Shown here in pieces: positions 33,310 through 43,640 of a stretch of DNA of 64,000 nt. Numbering within the stretch: position 1 is the stretch's first letter; every line of letters begins with the position of its first letter. The notes below the pieces were generated by a model. The model saw nothing but the letters and a program-made list of their open reading frames with translations, did not search any database and was not told where the DNA came from. Position numbers and translations under genes: made by a program. This DNA comes from Linnemannia elongata (Eukaryota; Mortierellomycota; Mortierellomycetes; Mortierellales; Mortierellaceae): positions 1,084,836-1,148,835 of the forward strand of contig JAXBDG010000019.1 in the NCBI GenBank assembly GCA_036320915.1. Reading direction: 5' to 3'.

Positions 33310-34140
33310 TTAGCTTCACTTTTGGGTCGGAAGGCGGGACATGAAGCGGGCTTCCATCTCGTACAATGCTTTTGAACCGTCGGACAAGTCCTCGGCGAAA
33401 AGAGACAAACGCGTTGTGAGAGCAAAGGCGCTGTGAGAGCAACAATTCCAAAGATTCTATCCTTCTTTCGCTGGTGGAGCCTTTGTGGTTGCTCTTCAGC
33501 GACAGATGTACACTTACCGGTGTCTCATCGGTAGAACCTTAATCATCAGATGGCCGGGGTGGAATGTGAACACAAATTCTGGTTGCGCTACTACATGTGG
33601 TCGAATGGCGCATTTATTAGATCAAATGATTGTACCCACCTACAACATTTTGACTTGCCTTATTACCTTTTTCCTTGCCCCGCTGTTCCTTGCCTGATGA
33701 TTATCTATTGAATTCAAGTTCTTTGACATTGAAGTCAATAAAGAAAAATCAAATTAAAAGTGGATACCAGAGAGGAGCTCTGGATAAAGGAAAATGACAG
33801 TTGTCAGACAGGATGGAATTGACTAGAATCCCAGGCTTTTAGGTTTCGTGGGAGCATGAGCAAAGGCGTTGTGAGAGCATTGTACTTCAAGGGAGGAAAC
33901 CCAGTTCATGCCTAACATGACTATCTTTATTTTCCCAAGACAAAAGAAAAAAAGTGCAGTAAGTAGAGCCTCACCATCCGCGTAAGTACATCGCGAGGCA
34001 AGAGAAGTTACACTAGGGGATAGGAAGGGCGCGACATGAAGTGGGCTTCCTACCTCATGAAATGTTTGTGAGTAGTTGGACAAGTTCTCGGTGAAAAGAG
34101 ACAAAGGCGTTGTGAGAGCAAAGGCGCTGTGAGAGCAACA
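33310..34140. repeat. Duplicated segment copy 2 plus dispersed repeat
   Basis: It is parallel to 31345-32170: the same order of GTTGTGAGAGC repeat, CAGCGACAGATGTACACTTA stretch and AAGACAAAAGAAAAA segment, with scattered differences. No gene is supported. Confidence 0.65.
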
Positions 34141-34439
34141 ATTCCAATACCAAAGGTTTATCCTTCTTTCGCTGGTACTTTAACCTCATACCTGTCGTAA
34201 CTGCCTACAGTGATTTTTACACTTGATAACGAGCAAGTTCTATGCGAGTCAGAGAATATGAAAAGACCCCTCTGTTCGTTTGTTCTTGTTCCTCAGTCTG
34301 CAACCGATCACCTCATCCTCTAGTCCTATCCCTGTTCCCTGCTTTCAAACTCACACTCTTTTCCTATCGCTGTCCATCACCAAAAAAAACCGACTAAAAT
34401 TACGCTCGGCTCTTAAGGTTAAAAAGAAGCATTTCATGG

Positions 34440-34560
34440 AAAGAGAATGTAGAAAATTACATGAGGACAGAACGAAGAAAAATTACATGGGGACAGAACG
34501 AAGAAAAATTACATGGGGGCAGAACATAAAAAAATTACATGGGGACAGAGCGTAGAAAAA
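34440..34560. repeat. Tandem ~27-bp minisatellite
   Basis: Four imperfect copies of GAAGAAAAATTACATGGGGA plus CAGAAC. A related, shorter array lies at about 44985-45060; both are followed by AAAAACGACC runs. Confidence 0.85.
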
Positions 34561-34738
34561 ACGACCGCAAAAACGACCATTTTGCTAATAATAGAACACT
34601 CCCAAAATCTTTGCACGGCGTTAGTCATGCTTCTCCTGAAACAAGAAAAAAAACGACCAAAAATACGACCAAAAGTATTGTGACTTTTTTCCTCTTTCAA
34701 ACAAACACTGTTCCCCCTCCCGCCTTCAATTCGCTTTC

Positions 34739-36112
34739 ATGAAAAAGTGCGAGTACCGCTCTATCTGCGCCAAGGGCGGAGACATTGAGGATCCAAACGA
34801 CCACAACCGGGACTTTCATTACAATAACTCCTGTATCGCAAAAAACGAGAAGGGCAACTTTCTCAATTATTCCCTCGCTCGACTGCCGGTTGAGGAGGAC
34901 GAGAAGGAGCGCTTCGTTTGTCCCGGCCCCAACTGCAACCAGCGATCCATTTCTCGCAAGAGCATGGCCAGGCATGTTGAAAAGTGCTTAAAAGTCAGCT
35001 GGATTTCTAGCTTGACAACAAAAGATCCACAGGTACCTTGCACGCCACCTTTGGACCCCCAAGCCGCATCCTCGTCTCCTCCAGATCCACAGGTCAACGA
35101 GCGCTCCTCCTCGTCTACTTGCCCATACGCATGTGTCAGTCATCGATCCAAAAGTCTAAAGCGACCAGCTATTGCCATGGAGAGTGTGTCCTCAGCAGCA
35201 CCCCCGACTACGCACGCCGATGCAGATGCGCCCCGGACATCAATTGCAACGCCCCCCCCCCCCAAGGTGGATTTTGGGAAACTCCTGAGTGGTCATCATT
35301 CTCGAACTCGATGGAACTATTCAGATCAACTGCCCAATCAGCCATCCAAGATCTTTCAGCCCAGGTCACCAGTCTTACAGTGAATGCCAACAATTCTAAC
35401 AAGACACTTCATTTGGCGGTCGACATGATGCAAGGCCTTGTGAAAACTCAAGTAGAGTCAACGAACAAAACGCTTTCGAGCATCGGTCGGCTTCAGGTGG
35501 CATCCATTGCCACCCTCGGCAGGGTAGAGAAGAAGCTGGAAGCTGCATTGTTAGGAGTGCGGGACACCGTCTCATCGCTACAGATCGATGTTGCCGAATT
35601 GCGTAATGACGTCCTCGACAAGACAGAACGGATTATGAGTGATCTCGAAGATCAAAGAGTGAGCACCCATGAAGTGGGACTTAAGCTGGACACGCTACCC
35701 CTTGGATGTTCGTCACCTGGTAAGTGACATATCTTGTTCCTATGACTATTCAGTGCTGACCGCTAGCTATTCGCAGAAAATGTTGTTCTCTAATTATTTT
35801 ACACTTCACATCCTTTATCCAGACGCAGATATGAGCATTGGGGACTATCTTGAGTACACTCGCAAGTTTACTGAGCGGCTGGACGAACTAGGCGAGGACT
35901 ACTTAAAACAGGACCGAAAGAAGAGAAAGATCACGAGCAAGAGTAAGCGGGCACCATCAAGTTTGAACTCCGACCATCTACCCGACGACATCGACCATAT
36001 CCATAGGGCCAAGGCTGCGATAGCTGCGCGAGCCAATAGGGAGTTCATGGGGTCAAATGATGTCGAGTTGCCTGATGACGACCAGACGTCCGAGCAGACG
36101 AGGGAGTGCTAG
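34739..36112 (+). pseudogene. Zinc-finger/coiled-coil protein, frame broken at a poly-C tract (2 exons)
   Basis: The start MKKCEYRSICAKGG is followed by a Cys/His-rich region (CPGPNCNQRS ... MARHVEKC) that looks like a C2HC finger, then a Pro/Ser linker. The frame changes at a run of 12 C (35252-35263). After it the other frame continues as a long heptad-rich helix (about 35330-35700: MMQGLVKTQVES, IGRLQVASIATLGRVEKKLE). An intron (35720-35822, GTAAGT...CAG) joins to a second exon, 35823-36112 (MSIGDYLEYTRKFTERLDEL, basic KKRKITSKSKR, acidic end). A homopolymer error or real slippage explains the break. A DNA-binding, oligomerising role is inferred; the family is unknown. Confidence 0.6.
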
Positions 36113-36397
36113 GAACAATAGCATGAAGTAATAAAACGAATATTACGGACATTGCAAAACTGCCAAAGATCAGCTGCGGAATAAAAGCAGCCAATATCAA
36201 GTTGCCGCAAGTGTTGCCTGCAGCCATAATGAGCCACCAAGTAGCCACACTTTCAGTTAAATATTGTCAAAAATAATAATAATAAGAGATAGAGATAGGT
36301 ACCAAAAAAATGGCTCCACCGAGGTATTTTAGATTTATAGCTGGAATGTTTAAATATTTGTAAAAGCACTTGAGTTTTAATGAAGACACCATCTAAT

Positions 36398-36790
36398 CTA
36401 ATCACAGCCCTCATTAATGATTGCCTCACAGCACTTGATAATACCGCCACGTTTTATGAAAAAGGGATTCTTCGTCTGAATGGCTTTCGCAAGATCTTGC
36501 GCGTAAGAGGGGGCCTTTACGGAGTGGCGATTTCCTGCACAGACTACACCACTAGGAAGTTACGAGGGCCTATCCCGAGGGCGGATCCGAAAGACTATAT
36601 CATCATCGTCTTTACAGAAGCCGGATATAGTGTTTTGGAATAAACGAAGGTCTGGGATGCGGTTCTTGGGGATGTCGCATTTGGAGTCATAGAGACGATT
36701 GTTTGGATTGCAAGTCTTGGTGTCTTTCCAGCAGTGAAGTGCCAATGTAAAAGGACTCAACATCAAAAGTATGAGCAACAAAGGTTTCAT
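36398..36790 (-). pseudogene. Secreted protein family 2, copy 1 (nonsense codon)
   Basis: Begins MKPLLLILLMLSPFTLALHC, a signal peptide, then a Cys-rich region (CWKDTKTCN, SKCDIPKN, SGFCKDDDD). After RIRPRDRPS comes TAA where the other copies have Gln (CAA). Reading on in the same frame gives the conserved remainder ending INEGC then Asp and stop at 36398. Full length would be about 130 residues. It lies divergently 88 bp or so from a membrane-protein remnant at 36881, as copy 45198-45590 does from an intact one. The role is unknown. Confidence 0.65.
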
Positions 36791-36880
36791 GGTAGAAGAG
36801 TGAGTTTAAGAGTAAATGAGAGAGATAGAGTGAGAGAGAGTGTGTGTGAGAGAGAGAGAGAGTGAGAGGAGAGACACATG

Positions 36881-37185
36881 TTTTTGATCAGTATTGGTGC
36901 TATGCCTGCAGCCACAGTGAGCCACCAAGTAGCCACTCATTCAGTCAAGTACCCTGAAAGATTCTTCTTGTCTCGGTTAAATATAATGCTTTTCTCTGGT
37001 TTCTCGATATCACCGTTCTCCATCAAGTCCAAAATGTCCGAAGCAAAGGGACCCTTCTACCCCATTGTAACTGAGGAGCCCGAGGTTGATCGCCGTTCAA
37101 GATTTAGCTGCCTTGAAAAATGTTTTCGTTTCAGCGTAGCAATACTACTGCCTTTGACAATGATATCTCTCTTATTTAATCTATT
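36881..37185 (+). pseudogene. Two-helix membrane protein, interrupted copy
   Basis: It parallels the intact gene at 45676: MPAATVSHQVATHS, then FLSRLNIMLFSGF, DRRSRFSCLEKC and the start of the first membrane helix (VAILLPLTMISL). Immediately after, at about 37165-37185, the sequence switches to the left end of the zinc-finger mobile element (CTCTTATTTAATCTATTTG), so the second half is lost. The insertion dates the element after the duplication of this gene. Confidence 0.65.
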
Positions 37186-37998
37186 TGACGCCAATTCTCA
37201 TCCTCTTACTTACACTCTTATTACTCTCTTATTTAATCTAGTTGACACCAATTCAACCAATTATTCCCTCTCTCTCTCTCTTTCTCTCTCTCTCTCACAC
37301 ACACACTTTCTCCATCACTCTTGCTCACTCCATCTACCCTCCATATCAATCCATCCCAACATGTCCCACTCGCTGCTACAGAACAGCCTCGTGTTGTCGC
37401 AGGCCCTACAGAGCAGCCTCGTGTTGTTTCTGTGTCGGCATCGATGACGCCAGTTCCTACAACGACGCAGCTGTTGCTCTGCCCTGTCTGCAGTCAACCC
37501 TTTAAACCAAGTAAGAACGAGAACTCTAACCTGCGCCGTCATATAAAGAACATTCACAAAATGTCACCAACAATGCACCCCCGCAAGTGCAAATGGGACT
37601 CGATACCTGGCGGTCGCATCAAAGACGACAAGGACCGCAATGAGCGCATTCGCAAGAGCAAACGTCTTTGGGCCCGCAAGACCCGTCTCCGTCGCAAGGC
37701 CGAGGAAGCAGCCTTAGGGTTGTGCATGCTCAGTCAGGCGGTCTAAGACGTCTAAGACAAGCGTTCACAATGAAACCTCCATTGGTACTTTGGTTTCCAA
37801 TTTCTCTTGCATCGGTGTGGTTCTGCCTTATTGATTGAACGCATCTCGATCCTTAGGAATGTGCATGCGCAATCGAATCCGGCCGTTCAACTGCCAGTAA
37901 ATCCCCCCCCCCCGCATACACACACACACACACACACCACGCCCCCCCCCCCCCCCCCCCAATTGGCGTCAGAAAAATTATACTAATAATAAGAGAAT
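37170..37998 (+). mobile_element. Zinc-finger mobile element, copy 2 (inserted in membrane-protein gene)
   Basis: Left end CTCTTATTTAATCTATTTGACGCCAATTC; right end AATTGGCGTCAGAAAAATTATACT...AATAAGAG, an imperfect inverted copy. Between them are the CT/CA microsatellite, the intact zinc-finger ORF and C-rich/CA tracts (37905-37961). It interrupts the membrane-protein gene starting at 36881. Confidence 0.6.
37444..37746 (+). CDS. Zinc-finger protein of the mobile element, copy 2 (intact)
   Basis: A 100-aa basic protein, start MTPVPTTTQ. It has one C2H2-type finger, CPVCSQPF followed by NLRRHIKNIHK (Cys-x2-Cys, His-x4-His), then MHPRKCKWDSIPGGRI and a basic helix RIRKSKRLWARKTRLRRK. Copies 1 and 3 each carry a disabling change, so this is the only one that keeps all four ligands. 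It is preceded by an overlapping short frame starting MSHS, conserved in all copies, which could be a leader or a sign of an old frameshift. Confidence 0.6.
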   Translation: MTPVPTTTQLLLCPVCSQPFKPSKNENSNLRRHIKNIHKMSPTMHPRKCKWDSIPGGRIKDDKDRNERIRKSKRLWARKTRLRRKAEEAALGLCMLSQAV

Positions 37999-38436
37999 CT
38001 GATGCTAATTGCATTCTTTGTGTCAGTCGTATAAAATGTCCATGCGCCCCAATCTTCAGATCAGCGAAAAGGGAAGTCCAATTCTCACAGGGTGTGACAG
38101 CAGCGAGAATGCCGAGGGGTGTAGTATAGTGCAAAAGGTGCAAGGCAGCCGTCTCCAAAAATAAAACCACCAAAGTCACGCACGGCTCTTAAGGTTGTGG
38201 CAATTGCAGCTACAATGAGCCACCAAATAGCCACACATTTTGTTAAATATCGTCAAAAATAATAATAATAAGAGAGAGAGATTGGTACCAAAAAAATGGT
38301 TCCACAAAAATAATAATAATAAGAAAGAGAGAGGGAGGTACCAAAAAAATGGTTCCACTGAGGTACTTCAGATTTATTGCTGGAATGTTTCAATATTTGT
38401 AAAAGCACTTGAGTTTTAATGAAGACACCATCTAAT
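37999..38436. other. Mosaic of dispersed repeats
   Basis: It contains AATAATAATAAGAG runs and GGTACCAAAAAAATGG repeated twice, plus segments related to 17100-17300 and 36230-36380. No gene is seen. Confidence 0.5.
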
Positions 38437-38673
38437 CTAAGCACAGCCCTCATTGATGATTGCCTCACAGCACTTGATAATACCGCCGCGTTTTGTGAAC
38501 AAGGGATTCTTCGTTTGAATGGCTTTGGCAAGATCTTGCGCGTAAGAGAGGACCTTTACGGAGTGGCGATTCCCTGCACAGACTACACCACTAGGAAGTT
38601 GCGAGGGCCAGTCGCGAGGGCGGATCCGATAGACTATATCATCGTCGTCTCTACAGAAGCCGGATATGGTGTC
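38437..38673 (-). pseudogene. Secreted protein family 2, C-terminal fragment
   Basis: It matches the second half of the family (DTISGFCRDDDDIVYRIRPR ... KCCEAIINEGCA, stop at 38437). Upstream of about 38673 the sequence is unrelated and joins repeat DNA, so the signal peptide and first cysteines are missing. It shows the natural C-terminus that is cut off by a stop codon in the 45198-45590 copy. Confidence 0.65.
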
Positions 38674-39134
38674 AATAAAGAAAAAACCAATTGAGAATTG
38701 GAGAACAGAGAGGAGCTCTGGACAAAGGAAAAGACAGTTGTCATACAGGATGGAATTGACTAGAATCCCAGGTTTTTCGATTTCATGAGAGCATGAGCAA
38801 TGGCGTTGTGAGAGCAAAGTGCGTTGCAAGAGCATTGTACTTCAATAGAGGGAAGCCCACTTCATGTCTAACGTGACCTTTATTTTCTCAAGACAAAAGA
38901 AAACAAGTCCGCGTAAGAATATCGCGAGGGAAGAAAAGCTGCACTAGGGGATGGGAAGGGCGGGGCATGAAGTGGGCTTCCTGCCTCGTACAATGTTTGT
39001 GAGCCGTTGGACAACTTCTCGGCGAAAGAGACAAACAAGTTGTGAGAACAATGGAGCTGTGAGAGCAAAGGCGCTGTGAGAGCAAAGGCGCTGGGAAAGG
39101 AATACACTACCCACAAATAGGCGCTAAAAAGTCT
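38674..39134. repeat. Dispersed GTTGTGAGAGC repeat copy
   Basis: The AAGACAAAAG...GGGAAGGGCGGGGCATGAAG...GCGCTGTGAGAGC order is seen again, here downstream of a family-1 secreted gene. No gene is supported. Confidence 0.65.
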
Positions 39135-39440
39135 TCAGAAGAAGTCGGGACAAAGGGGCTCTGAGTCTTCAGGTGGTGGTGGGAAATACTCGCAGAAGTC
39201 GTCTTCAATAATTGATCTGAAAAAAATGATCTCAGGGCTGCGTTGGCTTTCACAAAACAGTTGGTCCAGCCAATAACCACCATACGAGACGAGATCTTTC
39301 AGGCATTGAGGATCGCCATTACAATCATTTTTTCCCGAGTGAAACCATTTCTCCCGTTTCTCCCGATCCGTCACATTTGCTAAAGTGCTAGCAGCTAATA
39401 AGGCCAGTGACACCAAGACGATGATTCGCTTGTCCTGCAT
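39135..39440 (-). CDS. Small secreted protein, family 1 copy 3
   Basis: 101 aa, start MQDKRIIVLVSLALLAASTLA (signal peptide). It keeps NDCNGDPQCLKDL and CEYFPPPPEDSEPLC, but the WxRWGID segment is changed to REKWFHSGKND and the end is PDFF, not CGYT. It is the most diverged member and has no upstream copy of the long duplicated segment. Function unknown; the secreted location is inferred from the signal peptide. Confidence 0.7.
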   Translation of the reverse strand: MQDKRIIVLVSLALLAASTLANVTDREKREKWFHSGKNDCNGDPQCLKDLVSYGGYWLDQLFCESQRSPEIIFFRSIIEDDFCEYFPPPPEDSEPLCPDFF

Positions 39441-40859
39441 TGGTGAAGAATGAATGTTAGCAGTGGACGATTTAATTAAGTGGAGAGTTGACATTCTCAC
39501 TCCTTTGGCAATTGTAGGGAATTTTGTGGCTTATCCTTTTACTTTTGGCACCTGCACATTTCCTTGTTCGAGCAGGTCTGGCCAGAGATGCCTTTGAAAT
39601 GATGCAGGAACGAGAATTGCAGTGAAAGTTGTGGCTTAGCATTTTCATTTTCGTGAATGCTCACCAACCCACGAACTACCTTTCTTTCCTTGTCCGAGCG
39701 GGTCTGGACAGAGATTCTTTGAATGATCTTTGCCTCCCTATGCCGGTTTAGGATTCTTTGATAAAAGTTCGTGTTGGAGGGCAGTAACATGTAGAGAATT
39801 AAGAAAAGAAAGATATTTGAGGGAGAAAAGGGAGATCTTGCGTCTATCAAATGCAAGGTGAATGTGAAAACAATCAATCTCAGCTTTTTCGATTTCAAGG
39901 AGGCATGAGCAATGGCGTTGTGAGAGCGAAGGCGTTGTGAGAGCGAAGGCGTTGTGAGAGAGAAGGCGTTGTGAGGGCATTGTTGTTTAAGAGAAGGAAG
40001 CCCACTTCACGTCTAACGTGACTATCTTTATTTCCTCAAGACAAAAGAAAAAAAAGTGCAGCAAGTAGAGTCTCACCATCCGCGTAAGAACATCGCGAGG
40101 CAAGAAAAGCTACACTAGGGGATGGGAAGGCGGAACGTGAAGTGGGCTTCCCATCTCGTACAATGTTTATGAATCGTCGGAAAAGTCGTAGGCGAAAAGA
40201 GACAAAGGCGTTGTGAGAGCAAAAGCGCTGCGAGAGTGACAATTCCAAAGGTTCTATCCTTCTTTCGCTGGTACTTCAACTTGATACCTGTCGTAATTTG
40301 CCCGTAGTGTTTTTACACTTGAAGACTGCATCCAGTAGCGCAGCCAGAATTTCTTCTTGTGCTCATATTCCACCCGGGCCAGCGGATGATTAAAGTTCTG
40401 CTGATAATTAAGGTTCTGCCGATGAGAGGGACAGTTGAGTGTCTATCTGTCGCCGAAAAGCGACCACAAAGGCTCAGTACCCAGACATTGTATCCAGGCT
40501 CTGTACCCACCTCGACCTTGTGATAGAGCAGCAACCGTTGCGACGGACATCTTAGGTCCAGATGGGAGTCAAGTCTGTAAGCTTTACAATTTTATGATCG
40601 TATATTCTTTGGCGTTTGTGTTAGCACATTTTAACCTTTTTTCATTGATTGGTTATGTCTGCGTCACTTGTTGTGTTTTGTTCTCTTTTCATCGCCACTA
40701 TTTGAGGTACACCCTCTTTTTGAGTAGCCGTTATTTCATATGCCAAAGCAATTGTCATGTACAACAATGCCAAGTTGACACTCCGAGCAATTTTACTTTC
40801 ACACAGACATAGGGGCAACCTTTTATCGTTTTTGTGCACTGTCAAAATACGTTTTCTGG
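39441..40859. other. Repeat-derived intergenic region
   Basis: It holds a dispersed GTTGTGAGAGC copy (about 39900-40235, with four tandem AAGGCGTTGTGAGAG units) and a reverse-complement fragment of the 31530-31620 segment at 40370-40450. An AT-rich stretch leads to the promoter of metalloprotease copy 2. No gene is supported. Confidence 0.5.
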
Positions 40860-40867
40860 TATAAATA
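40860..40867 (+). promoter_or_regulatory. TATA box of metalloprotease copy 2
   Basis: TATAAATA lies 200 bp upstream of the ATG at 41068 and is followed by a pyrimidine-rich leader. The leader contains GGTAAGTTGC at 40985, a possible 5' UTR intron donor. Confidence 0.5.
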
Positions 40868-41067
40868 CGGCGTCTCTTCCACTATTTGTGTACTTGCAAC
40901 ACTTCACTACTCCTTACATTCCGACCTCATACCTTCTCCTTCCATTCCGACCTAACACATTCTCCTTCCCGATACTACATCTTTGGTAAGTTGCTATTCT
41001 CTGACTAGTATACGATAGACTTGTTCCAGCCTCTAACTGTAAGAATTCTCAAATTGCTATAGACAAG

Positions 41068-43198
41068 ATGATAGGCAAGCAAATCATCGTCTTGCTATCA
41101 CTGGCTTTCTTATTTGTTGTAGCTTTGGCAGACTCCCATGCGAAAGCGCTAGTTGATGTTGACACCGAGTGTGACGGCAAACCTTGCAACAATCCGAAAG
41201 AAGTCACCCCGTTTAGTCCTGAGGAACTAAGCGCACCGTTTTGTTCATCCGCCGGCAACGACCAAGTCATATGCAACTACCTGCCGCAAAATGCAACCTT
41301 GATCTCCGAGTCCGAGTATGATCGAATATTTGCGGGTTCAGTTAGATCCATTCCTGAGGTTCCCAAACCCCCAATATTCATCCCATATAGGGAAGGATCT
41401 GGTCCCACACCCTCTCAAGCGTCTCAAGTCCCCTCAGCCTCGAAGGGATCTGTTCCCCAGCCCTCCCAAACCTCCCAACTCTTCTCGGTCTCGGAGCAAT
41501 CTATCCTCAAGCCTTCTCAAGCCTCCCGCCCACGTTTGACTTCGAATGGGACTTTGCCTAAACATCACGAGCCCCCTAGTAAACTCGAGAAAAGATCTCG
41601 GTGGGAGAAGGACATGGACCGACACAAGGATCAATTACCGTATCGCCTTCGAAGACACGTTACAGTCTCAAGAAAACGCTATGAGATCCGCAGTCTATGA
41701 CGGTTTTGGCCACTGGAAGGAACGGTGCGGGTACCAGGCCGAACGTTTTCTTGGCAACTGGTTCGACATTGATTACCAAACAGGTGGGCAGGAGACGCAT
41801 CTTTGGTTCTATTTTGTAAATGGAACTGTATGCGATCACCCAGCTGCATATGCCTGTGCCTTTTTCCCGAAGCGGTATCCCGAAAAGAGATCGACCGTCT
41901 ATGTCAACTGGTGGAAGTTTCTTCAAAGAAAGAAAGCCGACGAACGGTCAAGCGGAACACAGAAAAATTCCATTGCATTGATCATGGCACATGAGCTCGG
42001 ACATTTGTTCGGACTCGCGCATGAAAATGTCGACAGAGGACCACAGAACGGTTGGAAATTTCTATGGAAGGCTTCGCCCTACGATCACGCCTCCATCATG
42101 TATAGCACGTTCAGAGCCAATGTGCCACTGACCAAGACCGATTGTCGTACTATGGAGTACTATAACCAAAAATTCTACAACATCAAATGTGGTTTTGTTG
42201 ATGGAGAATTGGAAGTGTGCAAAAAATTGAAGAGAAACGTCGTTAAACTGAAGAACGTTAAACTGCGTAAGAATGAGATCCTAGGCGAAACCAAGGATGG
42301 CCGGGACCAGCTCTTGGAGGATGTAGGCGACGCTACATGCTTAGGAGGCGATATGTCACAGTACATCCTAAACGAACCATACACGGCTTCTAATGAAGCC
42401 TATTTCAAACTTCAAGTCGCTCTTACCGAGTGTCTTGGCGTGCGTGCGTCTTCCGATCCTAATCACGTCTATGTCCTCCAGAGCGATGGAAACTTTGTCT
42501 CGTACCATATCCAGACCAAGAGAGCCATTTGGTCGACACAATCTCAAGGCCGTGGTACTCCAGGCGGTTACAGCATCATGTTTCAGAACGACGGCAATCT
42601 TGTCATCTACGACGTAAATGGTGTAGCCACATGGTCTTCCGGGTCGTTCTTTGGATCTCCTAGCGCCTCTAGGATTGCCGCCCGCTGCTGGCATTTTATC
42701 AAAGGCCAGATGTATATAACCGATGCGACTGGGATGAGTGCTTGGGCTTCTTCTAAAACTTTCGCCCATCGGGACAAGACTATTCAGCTGAAGAGCCGTG
42801 ATGGTGGGAAGTCAGGCTATTGTTTGGATGCATTAGACATAGAGGGTTCTCGTGGAAAGTCCGTCATTCTCAACGGATGCGATAACAACAACAGAAAGCA
42901 ACGCTGGCACGTTCATACAGATGGCGCCATCCAAAACGCAGGAACGAGTTTATGTCTAGATATTTCGGCCATAGATGGCCGAAATGAGTCCCCGGTTGTT
43001 CTGGTGGAATGCGACCACCCAGACGACCTGATACAGAGAATGATGAAATGGGAGGTCCGTGCTGATGGATCCATCAGGAATATCTACCATAATAGATGCT
43101 TAGACAATAGGGGTCAGAAATTGGAGACTTTCAACCCGATTCAAGTCTACGATTGCTTTGACGTATGGTCGGAGAAGTGGTGGGTTGGTGAGATCTGA
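41068..43198 (+). pseudogene. Secreted metzincin protease with B-lectin and ricin-lectin domains, copy 2 (one frameshift)
   Basis: MIGKQIIVLLSLAFLFVVALA is the signal peptide. The pro-region has VDVDTECDGKPCNNP and a Ser/Pro linker with repeated PSQ(A/T)S. The frame shifts by one at about 41588-41625, just after LEKRSRW, where copy 1 continues without a break. The second frame then holds everything else: zinc site HELGHLFGLAHE, Met-turn ASIMYSTF, bulb-lectin repeats (QSDGNFVSYH, QNDGNLVIYD), and a ricin-type domain (GYCLDALD, SLCLDISA, NRCLDNRG) ending EKWWVGEI. The break is at a different place from that in copy 1. If read errors were the cause, both genes could be intact secreted lectin-proteases of about 700 aa. 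Confidence 0.77.
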
Positions 43199-43379
43199 GA
43201 TCCCATAAAGGGCCTTACAAGCAGATATCACTATACGTTGGGTTACGAAGACGATGGAGGAAGTCTCAAGTCCTCTATCCGAGCAGATGAGCCATGTCTG
43301 TGCCATCCCAACGCTCCCTTTAGCCTAGCTTAGATTTCCTTTTTTTCCTCTGCGGCTTCGCTGCGTTCTATCTCCTTTT

Positions 43380-43640
43380 TTCTTTTCGTATTACACTCTT
43401 ATTTAATCTATTTGACGCCAATTCCTACACTCTCGTGAGTTTTTATTACACTTTTATTTGCTCTAGTCGTCATATATGCTCCTTTCTCAGCAAAGCCAAG
43501 GACAAAAGAAAAAAGTGCAGTACGTAGAACCTCACCATCCGCGTAAGTACATCGCGAGGCAAGAAAAGCTACATTAGGGATGGGAAGGGCGGGACATGAA
43601 GTGGGCTTCCATCTCGTACAATGCTTTGAACCGTCGGACA
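43380..43640. repeat. Solo end of the zinc-finger element and dispersed repeat
   Basis: ATTACACTCTTATTTAATCT and TTTGACGCCAATTC at 43390-43425 match the left end of the zinc-finger element without its body. This is followed by a dispersed-repeat copy. Confidence 0.6.

Noticed and set aside
31526..33697. 70-aa ORF conserved in two copies (MVALQRQMYTY...)
   Set aside because: The flanking repeat DNA is equally conserved, so there is no evidence of protein-level selection.
34280..34555. ORF over the minisatellite at 34440-34560
   Set aside because: It encodes only translated tandem repeats.
40435..40812. 125-aa ORF with hydrophobic segments
   Set aside because: It overlaps repeat fragments and has no homologous copy or signal supporting it as a gene.
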